DNA of 64,000 nt, taken from positions 1 to 64,000 of the forward strand of contig DBTM01000040.1 of assembly GCA_002307055.1 (NCBI GenBank), in the 5' to 3' direction. The position numbers were made by a program, and so were the translations under genes. This document shows positions 50,801 through 59,588 of this stretch, one piece after another. Numbering within the stretch: position 1 is the stretch's first letter; each line of letters begins with the position of its first letter. The DNA is from Clostridiales bacterium UBA1316 (GTDB lineage: Bacteria > Bacillota > Clostridia > Oscillospirales > Oscillospiraceae). The notes below the pieces were generated by a model. That model was not told the origin of the DNA and did not search any database. It saw only the letters and a program-made list of their open reading frames with translations.

Positions 50801-51247
50801 TCAAATACTCAATTCGCTCTCCGTCGCCGGCTTTCTTATACATTGCTTTTTGACAAGATCCTCGAGTGTAATATGGTCGACAACGCCGTTTACCGCATCG
50901 TCAATCTGCTTCCAGACATCGAGCGTGACGCAGGTTTCGCAGCGCGGGCACTGATTGGGGTCGTCATCCATACAGGCGACGGGGACAAGACTGCCCTCGA
51001 TAAGCCTTAGAATCATCCCGATGGTATAGTCTGACGCAGGCCTGGCCAGCTTATAACCGCCCTGCGAGCCGCGTATACTTTTAACGAAGCCCGCGCGGCT
51101 GAGCGCAGAAATAATCTGCTCAAGATATTTGCTCGAAATTTCCTGACGTTCGGAGATACTTTTAATCGTCACATAATGGTCCGCTTCATTTTGTGCCAGA
51201 TCAAGCATCAGCCGGACAGCATACCGGCCTCTCGTTGAAATCTTCAT
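50801..51247 (-). CDS. iscR: IscR-like Rrf2 regulator with cysteine cluster
   Basis: This 148-aa Rrf2 protein has a winged helix (STRGRYAVRLMLDLAQ...SSKYLEQIISALSRAGFVKSIRGSQGGYKLARP) and four cysteines in ACMDDDPNQCPRCETC that could hold an Fe-S cluster, as in IscR. It is the first gene of the mnmA-iscS-iscU operon, so feedback control of Fe-S assembly is expected. Start 51247 has AAAGGATGATGG upstream. An earlier start would add about 19 residues over that site. Confidence 0.88.
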   Translation of the reverse strand: MKISTRGRYAVRLMLDLAQNEADHYVTIKSISERQEISSKYLEQIISALSRAGFVKSIRGSQGGYKLARPASDYTIGMILRLIEGSLVPVACMDDDPNQCPRCETCVTLDVWKQIDDAVNGVVDHITLEDLVKKQCIRKPATESELSI

Positions 51248-51359
51248 CGTTCCATCATCCTTTCGTATTACTCCTATTTTACAGTATGAATAATAGGAAT
51301 TCAATACCCCGCCCGCCTAATAAGGTAAACCCGATACGCCTGTTAATTGACAATAAGGC

Positions 51360-51420
51360 GGGCGATTCGTGAATCGCCCCTACATGCAGCCTCTGCGTAG
51401 GTGCGATTTACGAATCGCCC
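51360..51420. repeat. Palindromic repeat pair between iscR and cysK
   Basis: A 24-bp left arm (51360-51383) and right arm (51397-51420) match as inverted repeats at 22 of 24 positions. Each arm is itself a palindrome of the GGGCGATTCGTGAATCGCCC type. An outer 8-bp pair GCCCGCCT/AGGCGGGC overlaps it. This is a REP/MITE-like element. Confidence 0.7.
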
Positions 51421-51438
51421 ACTCTGTTATTTCAGCAC

Positions 51439-52371
51439 TTAATCCGCAAAAAGTGCTGTGGATAAATAGCGCTCACCTGTATCGGGAAGAATAGCAACGA
51501 TTATTTTTCCTGCGTTTTCAGGTCTCTTGGCAAGCTCTGTTGCCGCCCAGGCTGCGGCGCCCGACGATATGCCGATCAGCAGGCCTTCTGACTTGGAGAG
51601 CTCTTTGCCGACAGCGAAGGCGTCCTCATTTTTTACTCTGATGATTTCATCGTAAATCGCTGTGTTGAGCACCTCGGGGATAAAGCCTGCGCCGATACCC
51701 TGGATTTTATGGGCGCCTGAACGGCCTTCTGAAAGCACCGGTGAGTCGAACGGTTCGACGGCGACGACTTTAACCTTCGGATTCTTTGATTTGAGATATT
51801 CTCCGACACCCGTGATTGTGCCGCCTGTGCCGACACCGGAAACGATAAAGTCGACCTTGCCGTCCGTATCGTCCCAGATCTCGGGACCTGTTGTTTCTCT
51901 GTGGACCTTGGGATTCGCGGGATTGACGAACTGCCCGGGGATAAAGCTGTGCGGAATCTCCTGCGCGAGCTCATCGGCTCTGGCAATAGCGCCCTTCATG
52001 CCCTTCGCGCCTTCCGTCAGCACAAGCTCCGCGCCATAAGCCTTCAGAAGGTTGCGCCGTTCAACGCTCATTGTCTCCGGCATGGTGAGGATAATTCTGT
52101 ACCCTCTGGCTGCGGCGACGGATGCCAGGCCAATGCCCGTGTTGCCGCTTGTCGGCTCGATGATGACGGAATCCGGCTTAAGTAAACCTTTTGCCTCAGC
52201 GTCGTCAATCATCGCTTTTGCAATCCTGTCCTTTACGCTTCCGGCAGGATTAAAGTACTCGAGTTTTGCGAGGACGGTTGCTTTCAGGTTGTTTTTTTTC
52301 TCATAATTCGATAATTCAAGCAGCGGTGTTTTCCCAATCAGGTCTGTTAAGGTTTTGTAGATTTTCGGCAT
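51439..52371 (-). CDS. cysK: Cysteine synthase (O-acetylserine sulfhydrylase)
   Basis: This 310-aa fold-type II PLP enzyme has the PLP lysine in NPAGSVKDRIAKAM, the substrate loop IEPTSGNTGIGLA and the phosphate-binding GTGGTITGVGEYLK. It makes cysteine from O-acetylserine and sulfide. Start 52371 has GGAGGT seven bases upstream. It is divergent from a CymR-like regulator. In Bacillus, CysK is also the co-repressor partner of CymR. Confidence 0.96.
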   Translation of the reverse strand: MPKIYKTLTDLIGKTPLLELSNYEKKNNLKATVLAKLEYFNPAGSVKDRIAKAMIDDAEAKGLLKPDSVIIEPTSGNTGIGLASVAAARGYRIILTMPETMSVERRNLLKAYGAELVLTEGAKGMKGAIARADELAQEIPHSFIPGQFVNPANPKVHRETTGPEIWDDTDGKVDFIVSGVGTGGTITGVGEYLKSKNPKVKVVAVEPFDSPVLSEGRSGAHKIQGIGAGFIPEVLNTAIYDEIIRVKNEDAFAVGKELSKSEGLLIGISSGAAAWAATELAKRPENAGKIIVAILPDTGERYLSTALFAD

Positions 52372-52498
52372 GTGAATGACCTCCAATATTATTAATATAA
52401 TTCATATATGTTTGATATGTTATATATTATTCTTTCGTTTTTAATTTGTCAATAGGTTTTGAAAAAATATTATACTAATTTTGTATGAATTATATGTA

Positions 52499-52527
52499 TT
52501 GACAAATGTATCTTTGTCTAATATCAT
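52499..52527 (+). promoter_or_regulatory. Promoter of the cymR-like gene, in the divergent cysK region
   Basis: TTGACA and TATCAT are separated by 17 bp, 39 bp before the start. A minus-strand TTGACA (rc at 52447-52452) with a weaker -10 serves cysK. The AT-rich 194-bp region between the two genes probably holds the CymR site. Confidence 0.6.
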
Positions 52528-52565
52528 TACAATACATATACATCAAGTATGGAATGAGGCATATT

Positions 52566-53012
52566 ATGAGAATTTCTGCGAAGGGCCGCTATGCGCTGGC
52601 ATCAACGATCAGCCTGGCACAGGATTTTAGTAAAGGTGAATATACAACTGTTTTAAGCATCTCCGAAAAACTCGGTATATCAAAAATATATTTAGAACAA
52701 GTTTTTTCACTTTTAAAACGGGGCGGCATCGTCAACTCCGTCAAGGGGTCGCAGGGGGGGTATCAGCTGGCGCGAATGCCGAAGCAGATTACGCTCTATG
52801 ATGTTTTAGCCGCCGTTGAGCTGTCGCTCTTCGAGCCGAATGAAAAAACCGTCGCTGAGAATGCGCCTGAGATTGAAGCGGCGATGCGGCTGCTGGCTTT
52901 TAAGGAAATCGATGATGTGCTTAAAAACACAATGCAGCATGTGTCGCTCAGTGATCTCGTCACCGAGGCGGAAAAGCACGCTTCGAGCGACGGTTTGATG
53001 TTTTATATATAA
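52566..53012 (+). CDS. cymR: CymR-like Rrf2 regulator of sulfur metabolism
   Basis: This 148-aa Rrf2 winged-helix protein (MRISAKGRYALASTISLAQD...KIYLEQVFSLLKRGGIVNSVKGSQGGYQLAR) has no cysteine, unlike the IscR-like protein at 50801, so it does not bind a cluster. Divergence from cysK and the following cystathionine genes match the CymR context, where the CymR-CysK complex represses cysteine-uptake and synthesis genes. GAGG is seven bases before ATG. Confidence 0.85.
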   Translation: MRISAKGRYALASTISLAQDFSKGEYTTVLSISEKLGISKIYLEQVFSLLKRGGIVNSVKGSQGGYQLARMPKQITLYDVLAAVELSLFEPNEKTVAENAPEIEAAMRLLAFKEIDDVLKNTMQHVSLSDLVTEAEKHASSDGLMFYI

Positions 53013-53033
53013 AAGTATAATTGGGAGTTCAAT

Positions 53034-54170
53034 ATGGATTTTAAAACCTTGTGTATACACGGTACTGACAGGCCGCACGACGCGACGGGAGCCGTGAGCG
53101 TGCCGATTTATCAATCGGCGACCTTCGCGCATCCGGGCGTTGGGCAAAGCACCGGATTTGATTATTCGCGCGTACAAAACCCGACAAGGGAGCATCTGGA
53201 AAAAACAATCGCAGACTTGGAGCATGGGTATGATGCTCTGGCGTTCTCCTCCGGTATGGCCGCAATCGCCGCACTCCTTGAGCTGTTCGCGCCCGGGGAT
53301 CATATCCTGGCTTCTGACGATCTTTACGGCGGTTCACTGCGATACTTCTTCAGTATTTCTCAGAAAAACGGCGTGACGGTTGACCTCGTCAACACATCCG
53401 ATATCCGTCAGCTCAAGGCCGGCCTGACACCGGAGACAAAAGCCGTATTTATCGAAACACCGACAAATCCGATGATGCAGGTCTCCGACATCGCCGAAAT
53501 TGCGCGCCTGACGAAAGAAAACAACCTGCTGTTTATCGTTGACAACACTTTCCTGACGCCGTATTTCCAGCGCCCGCTGGACCTCGGCGCTGATATTATT
53601 ATCCACAGCGGCACGAAATATTTAGGCGGCCACAATGATACACTGGCGGGCTTCCTTGTCGCCGCAAACAAAGAGCTCAGCGAAAAGCTCCGTTATATCT
53701 ATAAAACGGTGGGCTCATGCCTCGCGCCGTTTGACAGCTGGCTTATTATCCGCGGGATCAAGACGCTTGCCGTCCGCATGGAAAAACAGCAGGAAAACGC
53801 GTTTATACTGGCCGAGTGGCTGGATCATCAGAAAAAGGTGAAAGCCGTCTACTATGTCGGGCTGCCAAGCCATCCGAATTATGACATTTCGTTAAAGCAG
53901 TCCTCAGGCTTCGGCGCGATGATCTCCTTCGAGGTTCAGGACGAAAAGACAGCGATAGAGCTCTTGGAGCGCGTCTCGCTGATTCAATATGCCGAGAGCC
54001 TCGGCGGCGTCGAATCCCTCATCACCTATCCGATCCTGCAGACGCACGCCGATGTACCTGAGGCGCAGCGTCTTGCCAATGGCATCAGCAATCGCCTCCT
54101 GCGCCTGTCTGTGGGGCTGGAATCGATAAATGACCTTATAGAAGATTTAAAAACAACATTAGGAGGTTAG
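53034..54170 (+). CDS. Cystathionine gamma-synthase/gamma-lyase family enzyme
   Basis: This 378-aa Cys/Met-metabolism PLP enzyme has YSRVQNPTREHLEKTIADLE, AFSSGMAAIAALL, the PLP lysine in IHSGTKYLGGHND and VGLESINDLIEDL. The sequence does not separate MetB (cystathionine synthesis) from MccB/MetC-type lyases. In a CymR-cysK setting a transsulfuration role to or from cysteine is likely. It is followed three bases later by patB. Confidence 0.9.
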   Translation: MDFKTLCIHGTDRPHDATGAVSVPIYQSATFAHPGVGQSTGFDYSRVQNPTREHLEKTIADLEHGYDALAFSSGMAAIAALLELFAPGDHILASDDLYGGSLRYFFSISQKNGVTVDLVNTSDIRQLKAGLTPETKAVFIETPTNPMMQVSDIAEIARLTKENNLLFIVDNTFLTPYFQRPLDLGADIIIHSGTKYLGGHNDTLAGFLVAANKELSEKLRYIYKTVGSCLAPFDSWLIIRGIKTLAVRMEKQQENAFILAEWLDHQKKVKAVYYVGLPSHPNYDISLKQSSGFGAMISFEVQDEKTAIELLERVSLIQYAESLGGVESLITYPILQTHADVPEAQRLANGISNRLLRLSVGLESINDLIEDLKTTLGG

Positions 54171-54172
54171 AA

Positions 54173-55339
54173 ATGGTTTTTGACGAGATAATCTGCCGGA
54201 AAAACACGGACTCGCTTAAGTATGATTTTGCGGCCAAACAAGGCAAACCGGAGGACATCCTGCCCTTATGGGTGGCTGATATGGATTTCAGAGCACCCGA
54301 CTGTGTGCTCGAAGCCCTGGCGGAAAAGAGCAGGCACGGCATTTTCGGCTATTCTGAAAGCAGCTATGATTATTATGATGTCCTCAGGGATTGGTTTCTG
54401 GAGCGCTTTGACTGGGAAATCCGCCAAAGCTGGCTTATCAAGACCCCCGGTGTCGTTTTTGCCGTCTGCGCCGCCATCCGCGCGCTGACAAAAAAAGGTG
54501 AAAGCGTATTGATACAACAGCCCGTTTACTACCCGTTTGCCGAATCGATCGTTCAAAACGAAAGAAAGCTCGTTGTGAATCAGCTTGTGTATTCGCAAAA
54601 TCAGTATCACATCGACTTTGAGGATTTCGAGAAAAAAGTTATTGATAACAGCGTAAAGCTCTTCATCCTGTGCAGCCCGCATAACCCCGTCGGGCGCGTC
54701 TGGACAATCGGGGAGCTCACGAAAATCGGGGATATCTGCTTAAAGCATCATGTCATCGTGGTTTCGGATGAGATTCACGCCGACTTTATTTACCCTGGGT
54801 ATAAGCATACTGTCTTTGCCAATATCAAACCGGAATTTGCAGGCATCAGTGTGATCTGCACCGCGCCGACGAAAACCTTTAATCTCGCCGGGCTGCAAAT
54901 CTCAAACATTTTTATTTCCGATGAAAAAATAAGGCATGCCCTGCGCAGTGAAATCGATAAAGCCGGTTATTGCCAGGCCAACATCATGGGGCTCGTCGCC
55001 TGCAAGGCGGCTTACCAAAATGGGCGCGGCTGGCTGGAGGAACTCAAAGCGTATCTGAACGATAACCTCTGCTTTTTAAGGAATTTCTTGAAGGAGAGAT
55101 TATCGGCTGTTAAGCTCGTCGAGCCCGAAGGCACCTATCTTATCTGGCTGGACTTCAAGGCCCTCCGGCTGGACGATAACGCCCTTGAAGACCTGATTGT
55201 CACCAAAGCAAACCTATGGCTCGACGGCGGTCTGATGTTCGGCTCCGGCGGAGAAGGCTTCCAGCGCATCAATATCGCCTGCCCCAGGAACCTCCTCGAG
55301 CAAGCCCTGACGCAGCTTGAAAAGGCGATAAATTCATAA
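54173..55339 (+). CDS. patB: PatB/MalY-type cystathionine beta-lyase
   Basis: This 388-aa class I/II aminotransferase-fold enzyme has LPLWVADMDFRAP at the N-terminus, the cofactor Asn/Tyr in CSPHNPVGRVW and VSDEIHADFIYPG, and the PLP lysine in TAPTKTFNLAGLQ. PatB/MalY proteins split cystathionine to homocysteine. It is co-transcribed with the preceding gamma-family enzyme. A strong terminator follows. Confidence 0.92.
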   Translation: MVFDEIICRKNTDSLKYDFAAKQGKPEDILPLWVADMDFRAPDCVLEALAEKSRHGIFGYSESSYDYYDVLRDWFLERFDWEIRQSWLIKTPGVVFAVCAAIRALTKKGESVLIQQPVYYPFAESIVQNERKLVVNQLVYSQNQYHIDFEDFEKKVIDNSVKLFILCSPHNPVGRVWTIGELTKIGDICLKHHVIVVSDEIHADFIYPGYKHTVFANIKPEFAGISVICTAPTKTFNLAGLQISNIFISDEKIRHALRSEIDKAGYCQANIMGLVACKAAYQNGRGWLEELKAYLNDNLCFLRNFLKERLSAVKLVEPEGTYLIWLDFKALRLDDNALEDLIVTKANLWLDGGLMFGSGGEGFQRINIACPRNLLEQALTQLEKAINS

Positions 55340-55344
55340 AAACA

Positions 55345-55380
55345 GAAAAGAGCCTCGTCCAACCGGACGAGGCTCTTTTC
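55345..55380. terminator. Bidirectional terminator between patB and the SASP gene
   Basis: GAAAAGAGCCTCGTCC and GGACGAGGCTCTTTTC form a 16-bp perfect stem around AACC. Confidence 0.92.
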
Positions 55381-55381
55381 A

Positions 55382-55621
55382 TTAGCTGTTGCTGCTGTTA
55401 TATTTGTTGTTTGTTGTCGCTGTGCCTGAGCTTTCAGCCTTGGCTTCATAGTCCTCAACCATTTTCTTGACCATGTTGCCGCCGATTTGTCCGGCATCCT
55501 TCGATTTGAGATCACCGTTATAGCCGTCCTTCAATGTCACACCGACTTCGTTGGCGGTCTCCATCTTTAAACGGTTGAGCGCGCCGCGGGCATTCGGATT
55601 CAATAATTTATTTCTGGCCAT
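55382..55621 (-). CDS. Alpha/beta-type small acid-soluble spore protein
   Basis: This 79-aa SASP coats spore DNA. The conserved ARGALNRLKMETANEVGV and DGYNGDLKSKDAGQIGGNMVKKMVEDYE blocks are present, including the germination-protease region (KMETANE-like). The C-terminal tail is Ser/Thr/Asn-rich and longer than usual. AAGGAGA precedes ATG. It is a single-gene unit and shows the organism makes endospores. Confidence 0.96.
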   Translation of the reverse strand: MARNKLLNPNARGALNRLKMETANEVGVTLKDGYNGDLKSKDAGQIGGNMVKKMVEDYEAKAESSGTATTNNKYNSSNS

Positions 55622-55842
55622 ATTATATCTCCTTTAAATTAAATAAAATCGATAAAACGCGATGCAGCGATGATGTGCCTGACGATTATAGTTTGTGCGG
55701 CGCATAGAAATAAATACGATGCAAATACTATATGTTTGAATTAAATTTGTCAGCGCATCAAAAATTTGGCTATAAAAATTGTAATCCGGTTTTTCATGTG
55801 ATAGCATACTGCTATAATTCTTATATGGAGGACAGTCCTATC

Positions 55843-56292
55843 ATGCTCATGAACAATGAAGGTAAATACGGTAAGTATATTATTCAGGATCTAAAAGACC
55901 CCAACGCCGGTACGCCGGAATTCCGGGCGATGTATAAAAAGTTCGCCAAGCGTATCCTCTGGCTTGACAATAATGTCGTCGAGGGCGCGTTCCAGATGAA
56001 TACCTCGTGGTATTTTGCCGTGCCCGAGCGGGACCCCGTCTTCGATGAGCACACGCATGATTACGATGAGCTCATCGGCTTTTTCGGCAGCAACCCCGAT
56101 GACCAGAATAACCTGAACGCCGAGCTTGAGCTTGCCATTGACGGTGAATGGCACACCATCACCCGCACCTCCATGATTTATATCCCCGCCAACATCAGCC
56201 ATATGCCCCTCTCCATCAAGCGCGTCGACCGCCCCATCTTCCATTTTTCAATTCTGATCGGCCCCGAATACATCGGCGGCGCCTATAAGTAA
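55843..56292 (+). CDS. Cupin-like protein, paralogue 1
   Basis: This 149-aa protein has a small beta-barrel pattern and cupin-type metal residues EHTHDYDE, followed by a later His in ISHMPLSIKRVDRPIFHFSI. It shares its whole plan with the gene at 59589 (GKYGKYIIQDLK versus GEFGKYIVQELK; GAFQMNTSWYF versus GAFQMNTTWYL; HTHDYDELIGFFGSNPDD versus HTHDFDEMVGFIGSDPEN). The start at 55843 is set by GGAGGA ten bases upstream. No substrate can be assigned. Confidence 0.8.
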   Translation: MLMNNEGKYGKYIIQDLKDPNAGTPEFRAMYKKFAKRILWLDNNVVEGAFQMNTSWYFAVPERDPVFDEHTHDYDELIGFFGSNPDDQNNLNAELELAIDGEWHTITRTSMIYIPANISHMPLSIKRVDRPIFHFSILIGPEYIGGAYK

Positions 56293-56422
56293 GGAAAAGC
56301 GTGAAAAATTCTTTTTCAAACTGGGTTTTGTGCTTTTCGGGTCTTCCGACCCGAAGCCCGGCATAGCCGACAAACCGGTAAACCGGACAGCACAATTCCC
56401 CGAGTAAGGAATGGTCATATTT

Positions 56423-57661
56423 ATGAAACAACAACGCCAATTTCCGAGCTTTACGGTGACGCGTAAGGCGCAGGCTGCGCTGGAGGACGGGCATCCGTGG
56501 GTATATGACGCGGAGATACTTAACATTGACAGCCAGGGTGAGGTCATCCCGAACGGCAGCCTTGTCGATGTGGTCAGCGATAAAAACAGGTATCTCGGAA
56601 CAGGTGTTCTGAGCGAGAAGTCGAAAATCCGTATCCGGATCATTTCGCGCAATACGAATGACCGGTTTGACGCGGCTTTCTTTGAGCGCCGCATCCGTTA
56701 CGCGTGGGACTACCGCAAAACCGTCATGGCGGAGGATATGGAGGCCTGCCGCGTCATTTTCGGCGAGGCGGACCAGTTCCCCGGCCTCACCGTCGACCGG
56801 CTCGGCAGCCTGCTCGTGACGCAGACGCTCTCTGTCGGTATGGAAAGGCTCAAGCCCATGCTGTTCCCGCTGCTTTATAAGGTGCTGACGGAGGACGGGC
56901 AGAAAATCACCGGTATTTTCGAGCGGAACGATGTCGCCATCCGCGCGCTTGAGGGTCTGGAGCAGAACAAGGGCTGGTTCGCTTTAGAAGGCGTCCCCCA
57001 GCCGGAATCGGCTGTGACGCGCATCCGGGAAAATGGGATAGAATATGAGGTGGATGCGGAGAACGGCCAGAAAACCGGCTATTTCCTTGACCAAAAGTAC
57101 AACCGCCGCGCGGTTGGCCGGCTCGTCAAAGGCAAGCGCGTGCTCGACTGCTTCACCCATACCGGCTCCTTCGCGCTCAACGCCGCGCTCGGCGGCGCGA
57201 GCCTCGTCACCGCGGTTGACATTTCCGAAGCCGCCGTCGGCATGGCGCGGAGAAACGCCGTGAGCAACGGCCTTGACGGCGTGATGGAGTTTAAAACGGC
57301 AAACGTCTTTGATCTCCTGCCTGAGCTTGAAAAAACAGGCGAAAAGCCTTATGATTTTATTATTCTCGATCCCCCGGCTTTTACCAAGTCCAGAAAAAAA
57401 ATAGACGACGCCCTGCGCGGGTATAAAGAAATCAATTACCGCGCCATGAAGCTCCTGCCCAGAGGCGGATATCTGGCGACCTGCTCCTGCTCGCATTTTG
57501 TGACGGATGATCTTTTTTCGGGCATGCTCATGGATGCCGCGCATGACGCGCAGGTTGAGCTCCGCCAGGTCGAAGCCCGCCAGCAGGCCCCCGACCACCC
57601 CATCCTCTGGAACGTCCCCGAAACAGATTATCTGAAATTTTATATTTTCCAAGTGATTTAA
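56423..57661 (+). CDS. rlmI: RlmI-type 23S rRNA cytosine methyltransferase
   Basis: This 412-aa class I SAM methyltransferase has an N-terminal PUA-type domain (RKAQAALEDGHPWVYDAEI...), SAM motif I VLDCFTHTGSFAL, motif IV ILDPPAF and the catalytic cysteine in LATCSCSHF. It fits the RlmI/RlmK group that makes m5C in 23S rRNA. ATG at 56423 with AAGGA twelve bases upstream was chosen. Confidence 0.9.
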   Translation: MKQQRQFPSFTVTRKAQAALEDGHPWVYDAEILNIDSQGEVIPNGSLVDVVSDKNRYLGTGVLSEKSKIRIRIISRNTNDRFDAAFFERRIRYAWDYRKTVMAEDMEACRVIFGEADQFPGLTVDRLGSLLVTQTLSVGMERLKPMLFPLLYKVLTEDGQKITGIFERNDVAIRALEGLEQNKGWFALEGVPQPESAVTRIRENGIEYEVDAENGQKTGYFLDQKYNRRAVGRLVKGKRVLDCFTHTGSFALNAALGGASLVTAVDISEAAVGMARRNAVSNGLDGVMEFKTANVFDLLPELEKTGEKPYDFIILDPPAFTKSRKKIDDALRGYKEINYRAMKLLPRGGYLATCSCSHFVTDDLFSGMLMDAAHDAQVELRQVEARQQAPDHPILWNVPETDYLKFYIFQVI

Positions 57662-57670
57662 GGAGAAAGT

Positions 57671-58483
57671 ATGGGTATAGACAGCGGAAAGAAACTCGCC
57701 GTGCTGATTGATGCCGAAAACATATCAAGCAAATATATTAAAACGATACTCGACGAAGCGTCAAATGTCGGCAACATCATCATTAAGCGGATCTACGGCA
57801 ACTGGACGAATAACCAGATGGCTGCCTGGAAGGATGTCATCCTGGATAATTCCATCCAGCCCATTCAGCAGTACAGCAATACCATCGGCAAAAATTCCTC
57901 CGATTCCTCCATGATTATAGACGCTATGGACCTGATGCATTCCGGCAGAATCGACGGCTTCTGCGTCGTCTCCTCCGACAGCGACTTCACGCGGCTGGCC
58001 GCCCGTATGCGCGAGGATGAACGCTATGTCATCGGTATGGGCGAGCAAAAAACGCCCAAGTCGTTTATCAACGCGTGTGATAAATTTCTGTATCTCGATC
58101 TTCTGTATTCTGAGGGTAAAGCCGCCGAAGAAGCAGCCATCAAGGAAGAAAACACGAAAAAACCGGTCGATGTCAGCGCCAAGCCGCCGATTAAGCCGGT
58201 AAAGAAAGCCGACAGTGACAGCGCAGCCGATGCCGGCTCAGGCAAGGACAGAAAAATCATCATGCGCACTGTTAAAGCCCTCATCGATGAAAATTCCGAC
58301 GATGACGGCTGGATTTTCTCCGGCATGCTGGGGAGCCTTCTCCTCAAGCGCTTCCCCGACTTTGATGTCAGGAATTTCGGCTTTACGAAATTCAATCTCT
58401 TCATAGAGTCCGATAAAATGTTTGAGGTCAAGAGAAATTCAAATAACGTCGTTTCCATACGCCTGAAGGAATCAAAAAAATAG
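57671..58483 (+). CDS. NYN-domain protein with C-terminal OST-HTH (LOTUS) domain
   Basis: This 270-aa protein has residues 8-155 as a PIN-like NYN domain with acidic positions in VLIDAENISS, SDSSMIIDAMDLM and VVSSDSDFTRLAARMRE, as in LabA/DUF88 proteins thought to be RNases. A Lys/Ala linker leads to an OST-HTH domain (IIMRTVKALIDENSDDDGWIFSGMLGSLLLKRFPDFDVRNFGFTKFNLFIE) that binds RNA, often G-rich. It starts ten bases after rlmI, so it is co-transcribed with it. RNA processing or decay is likely. Confidence 0.9.
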   Translation: MGIDSGKKLAVLIDAENISSKYIKTILDEASNVGNIIIKRIYGNWTNNQMAAWKDVILDNSIQPIQQYSNTIGKNSSDSSMIIDAMDLMHSGRIDGFCVVSSDSDFTRLAARMREDERYVIGMGEQKTPKSFINACDKFLYLDLLYSEGKAAEEAAIKEENTKKPVDVSAKPPIKPVKKADSDSAADAGSGKDRKIIMRTVKALIDENSDDDGWIFSGMLGSLLLKRFPDFDVRNFGFTKFNLFIESDKMFEVKRNSNNVVSIRLKESKK

Positions 58484-58512
58484 TCATCGCAGCATACTGG
58501 AATTTAAAAACA

Positions 58513-58542
58513 AGACGGCGCATCCCAAACGATGCGCCGTCT
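58513..58542. terminator. Terminator after the NYN gene
   Basis: AGACGGCGCATC and GATGCGCCGTCT form a perfect 12-bp stem between convergent genes. A T-run is only partial. Confidence 0.75.
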
Positions 58543-58568
58543 GCCGTTATTAAGCGGCTGCCGCTGTT

Positions 58569-58781
58569 TCAGCGGCTGAGGTTTGTGGCATTCGGCGACA
58601 CATTGCCGATTTCGTTCTCAGGGGACACCATGCTGTTAATCGCATTGCAGTCGGGTGCCGCGCCCTTGGCTTTGCCGATACTCTGATTTTTGCGCCGCTG
58701 CTTTGTGTCTTTTAGCGCCGCCGCCGTTTTTTCCTCGGATACCTGCGAACTCGGCCTCAAAACATTCTCACTTCCAGACAT
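58569..58781 (-). CDS. Unknown 70-aa hydrophilic protein
   Basis: This 70-aa Ser/Asn/Lys-rich protein (MSGSENVLRPSSQVSEEKTAAALKDTKQRRK...) has low complexity and no membrane segment. ATG at 58781 has AAGGGG nine bases upstream. I do not recognise it. Composition and the neighbourhood would suit a small spore-associated protein, but nothing proves this. Confidence 0.55.
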   Translation of the reverse strand: MSGSENVLRPSSQVSEEKTAAALKDTKQRRKNQSIGKAKGAAPDCNAINSMVSPENEIGNVSPNATNLSR

Positions 58782-58889
58782 CACGCACTACCCCTTCGTT
58801 CATAATTTCATCGAATACATTAACTATTTTGTACAGTCGATAAAAAAATAACCAAAGCACATAATGCGCCAAAAAACAGATGTAACTGT

Positions 58890-59165
58890 CTATAGCAGCC
58901 GCCCATCCGAAGCGCCCTTATTCGGCTTTAATATATCCCGGCGCTTTTCACGGAACTCACCGATAGGGATGACGGGGGAGACGGTCACACTGTAGTCAGG
59001 CGCGTCAGGGTCCTCCTCATATGCCCGCACGTAATAATCCTCCGCCTGCTGCTGAATTCTGATTAATGTATCCTCCGCAGAATGATAATCCTTCTCGCCG
59101 ATATCGCTGAGCGCGTCGGTAATCCCGTTGAATAACATCCCATAAAGCTTTTCATAACTGAGCAT
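58890..59165 (-). CDS. Unknown 91-aa helical protein
   Basis: This 91-aa protein begins MLSYEKLYGMLFNGITDALSDIGEKDYHSAEDTLIRIQQQAEDYYV, an amphipathic helical hairpin I have seen as short hypothetical proteins in Oscillospiraceae. The C-terminal half is charged and Pro-containing. There is no assigned function, and the gene stands alone. Confidence 0.65.
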   Translation of the reverse strand: MLSYEKLYGMLFNGITDALSDIGEKDYHSAEDTLIRIQQQAEDYYVRAYEEDPDAPDYSVTVSPVIPIGEFREKRRDILKPNKGASDGRLL

Positions 59166-59267
59166 GGCCGCAACCTCCTGTCTCTGTGTCGAAGGGTTGC
59201 CCAGGGGTCAGTCACAACCAACCCCCGGTGAGATGTGCCGCAACAGCACATCCTCTGCTCCATCGAG

Positions 59268-59350
59268 AATAATAAATGCGATGTAGGAATTATCCCTACA
59301 CCGCACTAAAATGCCTTAACACATGATTATAAAGTTCCTTGCTATAAATA
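59268..59350. repeat. Upstream repeat, copy A, flanking the second cupin-like gene
   Basis: AATAAATGCG..GTAGGA..ATCC..ACACCGCA.TAAAAT...AACACA.GATTATA recurs at 60181-60260. Each copy can fold into a hairpin (TGTAGG/CCTACA here). Similarity is about 70% by eye. Confidence 0.55.
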
Positions 59351-59367
59351 GGAAAAAACTATATAAT
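59339..59367 (+). promoter_or_regulatory. Promoter of the second cupin-like gene
   Basis: TTGCTA and TATAAT are separated by 17 bp. The 3' end of repeat copy A supplies the -35 box. Confidence 0.6.
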
Positions 59368-59588
59368 ACTGTTGTGGTACAGCGCTGCTGTTGTGTATGG
59401 ATGGTAAGTCATCCTGAACAGGTCATAGGATGTTCCCGCATTCTATGACCGCCGCATTTATTATTCTCGATACCCATATATTACCGCCGTTGCCCCGAAA
59501 ACGCAATAGCAAAATACAGCGGCTCCCGTCAGACGACGGAGTCTTTTTTCAAATGGCTCTTAAAATAACCATTAAGGAGTTAATTGAT

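Larger units (their letters stand above)
59166..59588. other. Long leader region of the second cupin-like gene
   Basis: No separate gene is visible. It contains repeat copy A (59268-59350), a promoter (59339-59367) and a leader of more than 200 bases before the start codon at 59589. An upstream in-frame extension of the cupin gene has no family counterpart and no ribosome site. Confidence 0.5.
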
